From Locusta migratoria (taxonomy: Eukaryota; Arthropoda; Insecta; Orthoptera; Acrididae): a stretch of 64,000 nucleotides of DNA. The notes beneath the pieces were generated by a model. It searched no databases. It had not been told where the DNA came from and was given only the letters and a program-made list of their open reading frames with translations. The position numbers were made by a program, and so were the translations under genes. Where the stretch lies: positions 663,465,676-663,529,675 of the forward strand of contig CM048744.1 of assembly GCA_026315105.1 (NCBI GenBank). Reading direction: 5' to 3'. This document shows positions 30,611-41,989 of this stretch, in pieces (positions within the stretch are counted from its first letter, which is position 1; every line of letters begins with the position of its first letter).

Positions 30611-31757
30611 CATCGCCTTACATTCAATATCTTCATTTCCTAATCTGCCCATCCATTACCCGAAAACGATAACTCTTAGCGACTTCTAATATAAACCATA
30701 TACAGTTTCAAACCTTTACAAAACTTGTTCTCCGTGACACCCCTCACAAAATGCTTAAGGGGAAAAATCTTATCACTTACTACATTTTCGCTATCGATGC
30801 TATGAAACTACACGCTTTAACTTACAACCCTACTTTACATCTAATACCTCGATTCGCAAACATTTCTAGACGAATAACTGATTCTACTTGCAAAATAATA
30901 TCACCAGGAGGAGTGATGAACACTTATATGTGTCAAAAACTACGTTATTCACCGTCCTTAGAGAGCGATATACATATACTGGTTCTCACCTACATATATT
31001 ATAAATGCGAAAAGTTGTGACCATATTTGTTACTTCGTCACTCTGTCGCGGCCTAATTGATTTGGATGAAATTTGGAATGTAGATGCCCTACACCTTGAA
31101 TTAATACACAGGCTACTTTTCGTAAGCTACCGTACGGTGGATGGCGAAGGGTATGTTAGAACAGACGTTGACAATGTTTGATTAATCGCCGTGAAAGTTG
31201 GCTCATGTACGGCTCTTTTCGTGGATAAATATTTTATACTCCGCAAGCCACCATATGCTGGATGGCGGAGAGAACGTTACAGTAGACTCTGGCACCGTTA
31301 CACTGATCACATGAAAATATAAGACGCATAATTACAAATATTTTGTATATGGTGCCTTTATATATGTAGATATCAGAATGATGGTTCTTTTTCTTTTGCG
31401 GTGATCTGTCGTCCTACACAACAAACACAAACTTGTCACTTGATGTTTTCTGTTTTGCTGTACCTGCGCCGCATGCGAACGACGCCTGGCCATGTAGACT
31501 TCCACTGCGAGTCCTCGCGATAGAGACAGGTGGAGTTCCATTGAGATAAGGGAACAATATAGTAGACGGACTAATGGAAGAATATAATAAATACGTAATG
31601 TTGTATTTTAGTAATGGGAGGGAAAGAGGAAATGGATAGTGAAAGTGTGGAGGGGGACGCATAGAGGCAGGAGGGGGAAGGAGGTAGACAGGAAGAGGAG
31701 AAACTGATGGCGTAAGAACCTTAAATAGTCATAAATTTGTTTACCTTCATTTCTGAC
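30611..31757. other. Gene-free interval
   Basis: 31040-31290 contains two related phrases (GTGGATGGCG near 31138 and CTGGATGGCG near 31259) suggesting repeat debris. Nothing else recognised. Confidence 0.4.
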
Positions 31758-31767
31758 ACATATTGTA

Positions 31768-31968
31768 GCCAGCCGCGGTGGCCTAGGGGACTGAGGCGCT
31801 CCAGTTACGGTCTGCATGGTCACTACGTTCGGGGGTTCGAATCCCCCTTCGGGCATGGATATTTGTGCTGTCCTTAGTGTAACTAGTACATAAGTAGTTT
31901 GTAAGTTTAGGGACTGATGACACCGTAGTTAAGTCCCATAAGTTATACAAACATTTGAACATTTTTGA
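31768..31968 (+). repeat. SINE-1 copy 7 (complete)
   Basis: Intact box B and hairpin tail, flanked by ACATATTGTA at 31758-31767 and 31969-31978 (10-bp duplication). Confidence 0.94.
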
Positions 31969-31978
31969 ACATATTGTA

Positions 31979-32599
31979 ATTCAGCAGAGTTTCGCGTAAA
32001 GTTGTTTTCCGTGAAGTAAACAACTTATTGCGAGCAACATGAGTTCTGTCAGGTGCTTCCATTGTCTCAAAAACTGGCGTTCCTTCATATTATTATTATT
32101 ATTGTTATTATTATTATTTCGCGTGGTGGTACGTACTTCAAATGTTCCAAGAGCATCTCCTGTTACGAGGCATACAGGAGGACAGTGAGTTTCAAAATTT
32201 AAAAAAAAAAAAAAAAAAAAAGGTAACTGTACCGTGTGGAGATAGCACAGGGGATATTTCATGTTGCCTCCATCTACTTTTTCATGTTCGTGTCCTGAAA
32301 TGCTAATCGTTTGCACATCCACGTATTTAGTAGATGTCACATCAATATTATTTGTTGAGAATTAAATATGCCAAGATATCTTGCTGAATGTTTTATTTTA
32401 GATAACCGGTTTCATCAAACTTAATTGTCACCTTCAGATCTGTACTATGACTGTTATACAATTATTACATTGCAATTGAAAAATATATATACAAGGCAAA
32501 CATATTTTCGTAACCTCTACATTTCAAATAATAGCACCTCTTATGACACGGTGCTTTATGTCTACGTCGTAAAAGTGACAAACATATTTTAAATGTACT
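31979..32599. other. Gene-free interval with ATT repeats
   Basis: (TTA/ATT)n at 32088-32119 followed by TTCGCGTGG resembles a SINE-2 end. There is an A run at 32200-32220. CTGAAGGTGAC...GATGAAACCGG on minus (32440-32405) resembles a Penelope-type end. Confidence 0.4.
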
Positions 32600-33975
32600 G
32601 TATTAAGTTTCTGGGAGAGCCAGCCATGACAAAACTATTTTCACCCGGTGTTTAAGATGTACGAGACAGGCGAAATACCCTCAGACTTTAAGAAAAATGT
32701 AATAATTCCCATTCCAAAGAAATCAGGCGCAGACAGGTGTGAAAATTACAAAACCATAAATTTGATAAATCATGACTGCAAAATTTTATCATGAATTATC
32801 TACAGGAGAATGGAAAATCTGGTACAAGCTGACTTCAGGGAAGATCAGTTTGGATTCAGGAGGAACGTAGGAACCCGGGAGGTAATACTCACTTTACGAC
32901 TTATCTTAGAAGGTAGCTTAAGAAAAGGCAAACCCACATTTTTAGCTTGTGTAGATTTGGAGAAATGTTAACTGGAATACACACTTTCAAATTCTGAAGT
33001 CAACAGGAGTTATTTACAACTTGTACAAAAGCCAGACCGCAGTTATTAGACTCGAAGGGCATGAAAGGGGAGCATTAGTTGGGAATGGAGTAAGACAGGG
33101 TTGTAGCCTTTCTCCGATGTTATTCAATTTGTACATCGAGCAGGCAGTGAAGGAAAGCAAGGAAAAATTTGGAATAGGGATTAAAGTTCAGGGGGAAGAA
33201 ATAAAAACATCGCGTTTTGCTGATGACATTGTAATTCTGTCAGAGACAGCAATAGACCTGGAAGAGCAGTTGATTGGAATGGACAGTGTGTTGAAGAGAG
33301 CGTATAAAATGATCATTGACAAGAGCAAAACAAAGATAATGGAATGCGGTCTTAAAAACTCAGGTGAAGCTAAAGGAATTAGATTAGGTAACGAAACAAT
33401 GATGGTAGATGAGTTCTGTTACTTGGGTAGTAAAATAACATATGACGGTCGCAGTACAGAGAATATAAAATGCAGAATGGCAATGGGAAGAAGAGCATTT
33501 TTGAAAAAAAAAATCAAATATTAATTTAAGTGTAAGGAAGTCTTTTCTGTAGGCATATGTGCGGAGTGTTGCCTTGTACAGGAGTGAAACATGGACGATA
33601 ACCAGTGTGGACAGGAAGAGGATAGAGGCTTTTGAAATGTGGTGCTACAGAAGAATGCTGAAGATTAGATGGGTAGATAACTAATGAAGAGGTACCGAAC
33701 AGAATTGGCTAGAAAAGGAATTTTTGGCATACCTTGACTAAAAGAAGGGATCGCTTGGAAGGACACATTCTTAGATATCGAGGAATTGTGAATTTAGCGT
33801 TGGAGGGAAGTGTGTGGGGTACAAATGGCAGAGAGAGACCAAGAGACGCGTATAGTAAACAGATTCAAACGGATGTGGGTTGCCGTTCTTATGAGGAGAT
33901 GAAAAGGCTTGCTGAGGGTAAAGTAGGGTGGAGAGCTACATCAAACCAGTCTCCGGACTGAAGACCATAACAACA
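32600..33975 (+). pseudogene. RTE-clade LINE, second copy (degenerate)
   Basis: Colinear with 14640-16050: a damaged YETGEIPSDFKKNVIIPIPKK segment, DQFGFRRNVGTREV, then a small deletion, and an open stretch at 33021-33524 with LYKSQTAVIRLEGHERGA, GVRQGCSLSPMLFNLYIE, FADDIVILSE and FCYLGSKIT. The C-terminus (GHILRYRGIVNLALEGSVWG...SNQSPD) is at 33734-33961. It has several stops and indels. It retains the GATAACC bases missing from the first copy. The tail is CATAACAACA. No clear target duplication. Confidence 0.85.
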
Positions 33976-35034
33976 AAGACACGTACATGTAAACTAGATG
34001 CATCGTAATTTAAAATCATATGCCATAGCTTGTTACTTTTAAAAACAATCACATAACACATTTTTCGCACTGTGTGTAGAAACAACTGTATAGACACTGA
34101 GCATGTGTATAATGACAATCAAAGATGTAGCTATGCATAAAAGTTGACACACTAAAAAATAAAGCGTAACACATGTAAATTTTGTCAAAAACGTTTATCT
34201 AAAATAAAACATTCAACAAGCGATTCTGGCGTATGTATGGTTTCAACAAATAACATTTCTGATCGCCCCAGATCATTCCAATATGTTTGTAGCAAATCGC
34301 CTTCATGGCCTTGTAGTTTTAATGCACAACAGGGTATTTTTTACAGTTGTATGGACACAGTGACGATTTGTGTTACACTTAGTCACCCGAACTTCACTGT
34401 TTGTCATTTGATTCATTACACCAGGAGCCGTAAATGATTCATCCTCTGTAAACAACGATTTGCATAGAAACATGGAAGCAAAGAATACAGTAGTAGGACT
34501 GGTGTTCCACTGCTGCGCAAACACTGGACAGTAAACAACATTTACACGCGGCGCTTTGCATAGAAAATGTCGTGTAGGCGGAGAGCCGTCTACTGGCGCC
34601 AGTAGTTCAGTGTTGGGCGAGAACTCGAGGACAAGCCTGGCGGAAGCAGTTACGTGAGCGCCGTATGGACGCTTCTCTCCAGGTGTGTGCAGTCCGCAGC
34701 GCCAGTATTGTAGCGAGGACGCCCAACCACACAGGGTCCACTAGTCACTGCTGAAATTAGCCAGCGTCCCAACTGTATATCAAGTTTATAGCACGGCTGA
34801 CGCCGACGAGACGCCGTGACTGCCAACTCAGCGTTTATAGCTTACCAGGCTGCTCCTCTGACTTGTCGATGGACACTTTAAGCACGGCCGTTTAGTGCAC
34901 TAGCTGTCGCACAGAGACCCGACTCCTCTCTGCATTTCCACCCTTATCAATTATCAATTGCAATTATTCTCATCCACTCCATACAATTTTTTTTTAATTT
35001 GTTCTGGTGACTGGATCGTATTAGGAAAGACCAG
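33976..35034. other. Mostly gene-free interval
   Basis: A weak transposase-like segment lies on the minus strand at 34303-34524 (entered separately). The rest shows no motif. Confidence 0.4.
34303..34524 (-). pseudogene. Possible IS630/mariner-type transposase scrap
   Basis: The minus frame reads LFTEDESFTAPGVMNQMTN and later HCVHTTVKN. In some insect mariner-like transposases the first catalytic residue occurs in LFTDES-FT-NG-N. The match is short and one residue is inserted, so this is tentative. Confidence 0.3.
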
Positions 35035-35046
35035 AAGGTGTTTGCA

Positions 35047-35246
35047 AAAAATGTTCAAATGTTTGTAAAGTCTATGGGACTTAACTACGGGGTCATCAGT
35101 CCCTAAACTTACAAACTACTTATGAACTACTTACGAACTAGGACGGCACAAATATCCATGCCCGAGGGGGGATTCGAACCCCCGACCGTAGTGGCCGTGC
35201 AGACCGTGACTAGAGCGCCTTAGTCTCCTCGGCCACCGCGGCCGGC
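35047..35246 (-). repeat. SINE-1 copy 8 (complete, 200 bp)
   Basis: A full copy on the minus strand with perfect 12-bp duplications AAGGTGTTTGCA (35035-35046, 35247-35258). Box B GGGGGTTCGAATCCCCCC is intact. Confidence 0.95.
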
Positions 35247-35270
35247 AAGGTGTTTGCACCAATTTTTTTT

Positions 35271-35468
35271 TAAGGTTCAAATGTTTGTAGAGCTTATGGA
35301 ACTTTACTACGGGGTCATCAGTCCCTAAACTTACAAACTACTTATGAACTAGCTTATACTAAAGACGGCATAAACATCCATGCCCGAGCGGGGATTCGAA
35401 CCCCCGACCGCAGCGGCCGTGCAAACCGTGACTGGTACGCCGCAGACCGCTCGGCCACTGCGGTCGGC
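35271..35468 (-). repeat. SINE-1 copy 9, adjacent to copy 8
   Basis: Full-length, same orientation, 24 bp from copy 8. Flanks ACCAATTTTTTT and ACCTATTTTTTT are an imperfect duplication. Confidence 0.9.
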
Positions 35469-36129
35469 ACCTATTTTTTTCCCCAAGCCAAAGTAGGAAC
35501 ATACAGGTAATAACAAACATGCATCCCATTCTACACAGCTTACATCAGTTTTCCACATACTCCCCACACCAGTTAACACATTTCAATCGTTTATTTCAGA
35601 AGGGACCTAAGTCTATTTTTCTGACATTTTGTGTTATCCACATTTCTGTTTTCTTTAGGAGTCAACTCATTGTTGAGTGTGGTAAGGACGTTCGCAGTTT
35701 CTCAAATGCCTTAAATATATAGCGGAGAAACTCTCGTTGATTTCAAAAGAATTCCATATCCGGGACATAGTGCACTTTTGATCTCAATTAAGAACAATAA
35801 CTCCTTGTAGTTTAGTGAGACTCTTTGACTATCAGAAAAGGCAAGTGAACAATGTAATTAATGCATCTATGATTTGTTTGAAAGTCATTGCTGCAGAGAA
35901 AGCCGTCGTATGTGATGTTACGTCTTCATAGTATCTTATGTTAATATGAGTTAATCAGATTGTAAAGCTAAATCTATCCGTAAGGAAAGAAATACGAGCG
36001 TTGTATGTCATCCTGAGCAGTACGAATGTAATGCATGTAGTCAAAACTAAATGGATTGGAGCATACCAATACATAGGTCCTTTCTAGAAATAAATTTGAG
36101 CAGTAAATTTGAGATACCTCTGCAGTACA
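35469..36129. other. Gene-free interval
   Basis: AT-rich, no recognisable repeat or coding motif. Confidence 0.5.
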
Positions 36130-36480
36130 TTTCGTTCCGCTGACTATGGAACTACTGTCTGACTGCTGTCTTGGCTTCATCGTTAGTTGCCAGGAACTTC
36201 TTCAGCGGTCCGAAAACGTGGAAACCTCTAGGTATGAGGCCCAAACTGTATAGTGGGTTGTCCAGAATTTCGCAGTGAAATGCCCAGAGTTTCCTACCGG
36301 TTCTGATTGCCACATATGAATTCGCATTGTCGCGGAGCATAATCACGTCATACACATCGAGAATCTCACACTCCGCGAAATGAGAAGCTCAAGGAAACTG
36401 ACCGTGATGTGCATACGGCGATATGTTTTCACCATTGTGAGAAATGTTGTCAGTGAACCACGAACGCAGGCTACCCAACC
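36130..36480 (-). pseudogene. Mariner-like transposase fragment
   Basis: VIMLRDNANSYVAIRTGRKL, then EILDNPLYSLGLIPRGFHVF and GPLKKFLATNDEAKTAV follow the mariner block LLHDNARPH...HPPYSPDLAPSDFHLFGPLK. The second catalytic Asp is retained (RDNA). The third is lost (IPRGFH for APSDFH). Both ends are missing. Confidence 0.6.
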
Positions 36481-36715
36481 GTTCGTTGTCAAGACTTCAC
36501 GGCATTTTTCGAACTAACACTACACCCCCAGGGGGCGCACGGTTCTTTCGCGAGTACGTGCGTGGCGAGCGTGGGGCCCCGAGCTAATGCAGTCTTTCTT
36601 CCTTCTTTCCTCCCTGGACTGCATTTCCTTTTCCTTCCCCTCCTTTCCTATCCTCACTCCTTCCCCTCGTCACCGGGGACTTGACGATCTAGGCAGCTTG
36701 AATCTCCTGTTCAAA

Positions 36716-36905
36716 TTGTTCAAATGTTTGTAAAACTATCAGACTCAACTGCTTGGTCATTAGTCCGTAGATTACAAACTACTTAAACTAACATAAGGAT
36801 AACACAAAAACGCATGCCCGAGTGGGGACTCGAAGCCCTGACGGCGAACGGCCGCGCGCACCGCAGCACGATGGCCCAGTGCGCACGACTAATCGGCCGC
36901 GGCGG
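36716..36905 (-). repeat. SINE-1 type B copy, degenerate
   Basis: TTCAAATGTTTGTAAAACTA, then GGTCATTAGTCCGTAG, CATGCCCGAGTGGGGACTCG and GCCGCGG on plus: an inverted SINE with a damaged B box. Confidence 0.7.
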
Positions 36906-36983
36906 ATTCCCTGTCCCAAATAAACAACAACAGTACCACTTCATACTTCCCAAAGCTATACTGTTTTCCTCATACGTGGGGTG

Positions 36984-37434
36984 TGTGGTGTCGCACAAGT
37001 CCAAAGTGCGCGCCACCTACTTTCGCCGCGCGCCGCCATGTACGCACGGCGCGGCGTTCTTACGACGTCGGCCACGAGCGCCCTCTGCTACAACTCCGCT
37101 CGTGGCCACCACTGAACGACATCGTTCACTTGGGACTGAGATAGGAACCAGTAAAGACCTTCGGAATCAGATAGGCACCAGTGAAGACTTTGCTATCGGA
37201 CAGGCACTAGGCAGACCTTTAGCTCAACTATGTATCAGCATTATGCAGTACTGATCTATGTAAAAGTTAAGTATTGTATAAATTCTGTGCAATATATATC
37301 TCGTTCTAATTTACTCTAGTGTTTCTAGTTTCTGGCTGCTCCCCTCCGTACCTGCAGCAGCGGGCTATCTTTATTCCTGTGTCGGTCTCATTCCACTCGG
37401 CCACCGACACTTACGACGGAAACGGGACACAAAA
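36984..37434 (+). mobile_element. LTR, second copy, followed by PBS-like sequence
   Basis: Matches the LTR at 9228-9877 (minus its SINE) from TGTGGTGTCGCACAAGTCC to GGGACACAAAA, about 450 bp. The next bases, GCGGCGACGAGGCTGGG, resemble a TGGCGAC-type primer binding site used by some gypsy-group elements, so this is probably a 5' LTR whose internal region is lost. Confidence 0.6.
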
Positions 37435-38936
37435 GCGGCGACGAGGCTGGGACACAAAAGGGTGTATTTCCCTGTCCATCTCGACGGGCACTCGTCCCTT
37501 ACTCCATAGAAAATGAATCAGTCTCCGATGCTCTAACGCCGCGCCGTGGCGTGTGTAGCACAAATCTTCAACTGACAGCAGCGCCGTGCTATGGAGCTAC
37601 CGGCAGATAAGGCCGGCTCGAAACAAGAAAGGTCCAACGCTGAAAATCTATATGTTGACTTCACATTTTCAGCTGTAATTTCGCCAAAAATAATAGTGTT
37701 AAAGACTTTCTGATTTGCCCTGGTAGCAACGAAGTTTTCATATGAACTTTAAAAATGGGACGGTATTTAAGTACAATCAGATTAACCGAGAATCGCAGTT
37801 ACGGCAGTACTGAATCTGAAATTGCCACGGAATCAATATCTCTTGAGTTTGAAGGAAAATTATTACAAGTCTGACGGGTCATGTGGCACATTTTACTTGC
37901 TCCATCACATTCTCGTGTTGCATCCCTCCAACATCCCAACAAAAGTTTTCCTGAAACACGGAAAGAGTTTCATTGCACGCTTCACCCATCAGGGAAAACG
38001 TAATTCAGTCCTCGTTTTGTCAGAGAAGGAAGTACGTGAGATGGGGAAATGGCTTAAAGTTGACCAATACTTCCGGGTGGACTATCATTCCTGTCGTCCC
38101 TACTCCATCTTCGTGCGCCTATCAGCTACGTATATTTCTTTAGTAGTACTGCCACTTCTTTCCCCCTCCTCTAACGAAATACAATATTTGGATATACATT
38201 CTGCCAAGGAAGCTCTAGAGAGGAACCTAGTCTGGAATGCAGCACTCTCGACATTGTACAGGGTGCAAGTTCGATAGGAAAATTTCGTTTGGACCTGATG
38301 GGTTTGCGCTTCGAGACCTGAGCGAAGCGAATCCAACGACGTTGCCGCGGCGTGCTTAATAGCTGTCATCTGGTTTGGATTTCCGAGAAGAAACAGGATG
38401 CCCACGAGCTGGACCGAGCAGCCAGCTGCATTTCGCCGAAGCCTCGTCATGGGACACCAGCTGCCAAGCGGAGTCTTCGCTGAACGTCTCTCCCCTGAGG
38501 CCGAGTTCACGAGCCACTGCACGGGAGTGCTTTTCAATCTCTTCTCTGTTTTGCCGGTGGTTATCAATTATTGTGCCTTATCCGAAAAGCCATGAAGAAA
38601 TGAAATGCAAGTGATCTACCTATAACGTTACACACGACAAAGGGAAATATTTGATAACAGTATCTATATTAAGTGACGAATTCCTCACTCGTTTCGTTAA
38701 ATTAACTACGTGTCTTGGAGGAAAAAACTATTGTCAGAGCCCCTATCCAAACAATAGCATTTGCTTTGTCATAGCCATTTTAATGGGTCACTCCGTTGTG
38801 AAAGGAAATCTACGTTTTGTCAGAATACGTGAAAGACGCGTCTTAACTAGACTTCCTCTTTAATAACAACGTTAAAATACATTTCATTCGATTCCATGAT
38901 GGTGGTGGCGGCGGCTGGTACAGTAACAGAGGTGCT
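37435..38936. other. Interval without recognisable gene
   Basis: Contains a 456-bp open frame (37822-38277, plus) that starts at TTG, has no domain, and shows no repeat character. I do not call it a gene. No other motif. Confidence 0.4.
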
Positions 38937-39333
38937 AAATTAAATAATTCTCAGTCTTTGTTGCAGTATTCTTTATTACTCCAATTACGCGCTTCGTGCT
39001 GTTAGCGCATCATAATATTGGGCGGAGATGGGGCCACAGAACTATCTAAAGCTGCGGTGGAGGTAGCTTAACAATTTGTGTTCTGTCATTGGGCCCCATA
39101 GCAGCAGAGGAGTCGCTGTCGTGGCAGGTCCATGTTTACAGCATATAAACGTGGACCTGCCGCGACAGCGACTCCTCTGCTGCTATGGGGCACAAATTGT
39201 TAAGGTACCTCCACCACAGCTTTAGATAGTTCTGTGGCTCCATCTCCGCCCAATCTGATGATGCACTAACAACGCGAACCGCGTATTTGGTGTAATAAAG
39301 AATACTGCGACAGAGATTGAGAATTATTTAATC
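38937..39333. mobile_element. 397-bp palindromic (foldback/MITE-like) element
   Basis: Arms of about 190 bp: TTAAATAATTCTCA, TATTCTTTATTAC, ATTGGGCGGAGATGG, CCACAGAACTATCTAAAGCT and AGCAGCAGAGGAGTCGCTGT each recur inverted. The apex is GGACCTGC/GCAGGTCC around TACAGCATATAA. The left arm has an extra 13 bp. No convincing target duplication. Confidence 0.75.
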
Positions 39334-39344
39334 ACGTTAAACTA

Positions 39345-39465
39345 ACTTACACAGAAGACAGGACAAACATTCATGCCCGAGCGGGAATGGGAACCCGCGA
39401 TGGAAAACGGCCTCGCGCATCGGAGCATAACGCTTCAGTACGCTCGGCCACTCCGCCGCAGCCCA
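39345..39465 (-). repeat. SINE-1 fragment (tRNA-like head only)
   Basis: ATGCCCGAGCGGGAATGGGA, then GCCTCGCGCATCGGAGCATA and CTCGGCCACTCCGCCGC on plus. The tail region is missing, next to the foldback element. Confidence 0.7.
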
Positions 39466-39664
39466 AAAACAGTGTCGTAGTTCGTCACAAAGTGAACAAT
39501 CAAAAACTACCGTCGGCAACGAATAGTGAAGCCAATATTGTAAAAAACGTAACATGATTTTTGATTGAAATCATCATAAATTATAGAAAATTACAAATAA
39601 ATAAAAAATAAAGTGCACATTTCGTAAAAATTACCATTAGATATTAAAATTATGTAAGTATACG

Positions 39665-39790
39665 AACACACACACACACATAAAAAAAAAGGAGAGAGAG
39701 AGAGAAAAGAAAAACCTGTCATGACGAGATTCGAACCACCCCAGGGTTGCAAAGACAGAACGCTACCACCTGAGCTACATCTGCCCAATA
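39665..39790 (-). repeat. tRNA-like fragment with CA/AG simple repeats
   Basis: On minus, GGGCAGATGTAGCTCAGGTG (box A), GGTAGCGTTCTGTC and GTGGTTCGAATCTCG (box B) form D- and T-arm-like parts, but the acceptor strands do not pair. It is followed by CT and GT runs. SINE remnant rather than a tRNA gene. Confidence 0.5.
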
Positions 39791-39818
39791 CATTTAATAA
39801 TTAAAACTTCCTGTTCAG

Positions 39819-40013
39819 AATCAAATGTTTGTAAAGCTTATGGGACTTAACTACGGGGTCATCAGTCCCTAAACTTACAAACTGATTATCAACTAGCTTA
39901 TACTAAGGACGGCACAGTTATCCATGCCCGTGGGGGGGATTCGAACCCCCGACCGTAGTAGCCGTGCATATCGTGACTGGAGCGCCTCAGTCACCTCGGC
40001 CACCGCGGCCGGC
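39819..40013 (-). repeat. SINE-1 copy 10
   Basis: Full inverted copy with hairpin tail (GGGACTTAACTACGGGGTCA on plus) and box B. Flanking duplication not evident. Confidence 0.9.
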
Positions 40014-40199
40014 GAAAGTTTCATTCATGTAATAATTGTTACTTACGCTTACTTGCAAAAGTTCAAAGTTGATTTTCTAGAGAATTTTTTAGAGATGGGT
40101 CGAATTGCTTTGGCTGATTGTTGAGTTCTGAACTGGACATACGTACCATAAGTGTCAAAACATTCTAAACTCCGACACCCATGCCGTCTCCTTGCGAGA

Positions 40200-40960
40200 C
40201 TGACTTTGTAGATAAATAATGGGAGTGTATCGGAACCGGCGAGTGTGTCTCGGGTAGCGTGGAGACGAGTGTGTGCTGCGCTTGTCGCCCTGGGCGGTCG
40301 TCGCACGCGTGCAGCGGCTGAGCGTGCGCAGGGCGTGTCCGGCCTCTCCCTCTTTTATTGGCGCGGCCACTCCGCGACGGTCTGCAACCTCCGACCGTCC
40401 GCTCCTAAATCCTCCTCTTTTTCCCGTCCCGCCCAACCCGTTCTTTAGTGGAGCACCGAACGCGCGTGTATAGTCCCGCGCGTCAGTCGAAGTCATTTTA
40501 TGTATCGCAGAAAGCGCGGCGTCGTTACTGTCGACTCTCGGGCACCATTTCGAGACGTAGGTGGGGCCCACCTTTCGCGGTGCCACGTGATGCCGACTTA
40601 ATCATTCCTTATTGCCGCGCTGCCGACGGCCGAGCAGAATATGAAATGAGGAAAGAGGTATGTGTGTTTTTTTTTGGCGGAGGGCACCGGAGTCCTTAGC
40701 GGTCGGAGAGGTGCCCCCGTTCGAATTTAATACCCTGAGCTCTGGGAGGGTTCTTTCCGCAGCGCGTTCTCATTTAGCGGCCGAGGACTTCATTATGGAA
40801 GCTTGCTGGCACGAGCGCGCACGTCCGCGAGCACGTGACCGGAATGCATCCCGACTCGGGATAGCTGCGGCTCGCCCGCGATGGACACTCGCCCGTTCTA
40901 TGGGCTTTCGTCTTTCCTGTGAGCTTTTACGAGTTCTTTTTAAGTAGGAACTTGTTTTAG
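40200..40960. other. CpG-rich island, possible promoter/5' exon
   Basis: G+C- and CpG-rich for about 700 bp between AT-rich flanks. On plus, ATGAGGAAAGAG is followed directly by GTATGT (40648-40663), a good splice donor. Long frames exist on both strands but lack domains. A host promoter with a 5' exon is possible. Confidence 0.35.
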
Positions 40961-41103
40961 AACTTTCCAGCAGCGTTTCTGGTTCTTTAAGCAGTGTCCA
41001 AATCGAAATTAATCGAGTCGCAACCTGTGTCTACTCCATTTCAGTAACGTTAGAAAGCACAAGACACCCGCGTCAGCATCGGCGCACCTCTATATATAAA
41101 CAC

Positions 41104-41140
41104 TAGTGGACAACCCGGCGTTTCCCGGCTGTTAATGTAT
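41104..41140. repeat. Short repeat phrase shared with 60340
   Basis: CTAGTGGACAACCCGGCGTTTCC here is partly mirrored by AACGCCGGGTTTACAGCTAG at 60344-60363 in reverse complement, suggesting ends of a shared repeat family. Confidence 0.4.
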
Positions 41141-41175
41141 TCCACACTCATGTAGGCCATCTCCTGTAAAAAAAA

Positions 41176-41368
41176 TGTTCCAATGTTTGTAAAGCTCATG
41201 GGACTTGACTACGGGGTCATCAGTCCCTAAACTTACAAACTACATATGAACCAGCTAATCCTAAGGACGGCACAAATATCCATGCCCAACGGGGATTCGA
41301 ACCCCTGACCGTAGTGGCCGTGCAGACCGTGACTGGAGCGCCGCAGTCCCCTCGGCCACCGCGGCCGG
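41176..41368 (-). repeat. SINE-1 copy 11
   Basis: Full inverted copy, box B GGGGTTCGAATCCCC, hairpin intact. Confidence 0.9.
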
Positions 41369-41989
41369 CTCAACAGATCTCTTCACGCCATCCTTCTGTC
41401 CATCTACTCGTCCTGTCTCCTTAGTTCACCTACTAACTTTTTTTTTTTTTTTTTGCGCTTTTTCCCGCTTGCGCAGGGTCGGTGTGGGTGAATATGCAGT
41501 TGGCATGGTTCGTTATAGCGGGTGGCCGGATGGACTTCGAGCGTATTCACTTTCTCCACCTCTCGATGAAAACTCACATGTTTCTATCAACTTTCGTCGT
41601 GAACAGTGAAATATCGTGAAGTTTATTGCCAATGTGCCCACTGCCATGAACCATACGGTGCCTAGATGAAGGTCACGAGCACAAAATTGCATTAAGATTG
41701 GAGTAAAAATATAGATTTTAGTGAAGTCCATAAGTAGTAAAGTACCCTCCGCCACTCACCATATCTCCTGAACTAGGTGGCTCTTATCCAGTGGCTGACT
41801 AAAGGAGGGGGGGGGGGGGGCGGACCGTCTCGCCGGGCCTCCCGTCTTGGGGGGGGCTCAAAATACCTCGAAAATACATTTTTTTTTCCGTGCTTTGCCT
41901 CTGGTTATGGGGCCTCCAAATGTCGGAAGTTATTCTTCTTAGATTGTCCCGCTCCTCTCTTCCTTTATAGTAGTACATATATTTGCAGG
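41369..41989. other. Gene-free interval with G-runs
   Basis: A T run at 41440-41455 and a G run at 41806-41820. No coding motif. Confidence 0.45.

Noticed and set aside
37822..38277. 151-codon open frame (plus)
   Set aside because: Starts at TTG, has no recognisable domain, no promoter or splice context, and no homologous copy in the window. A chance frame is likely.
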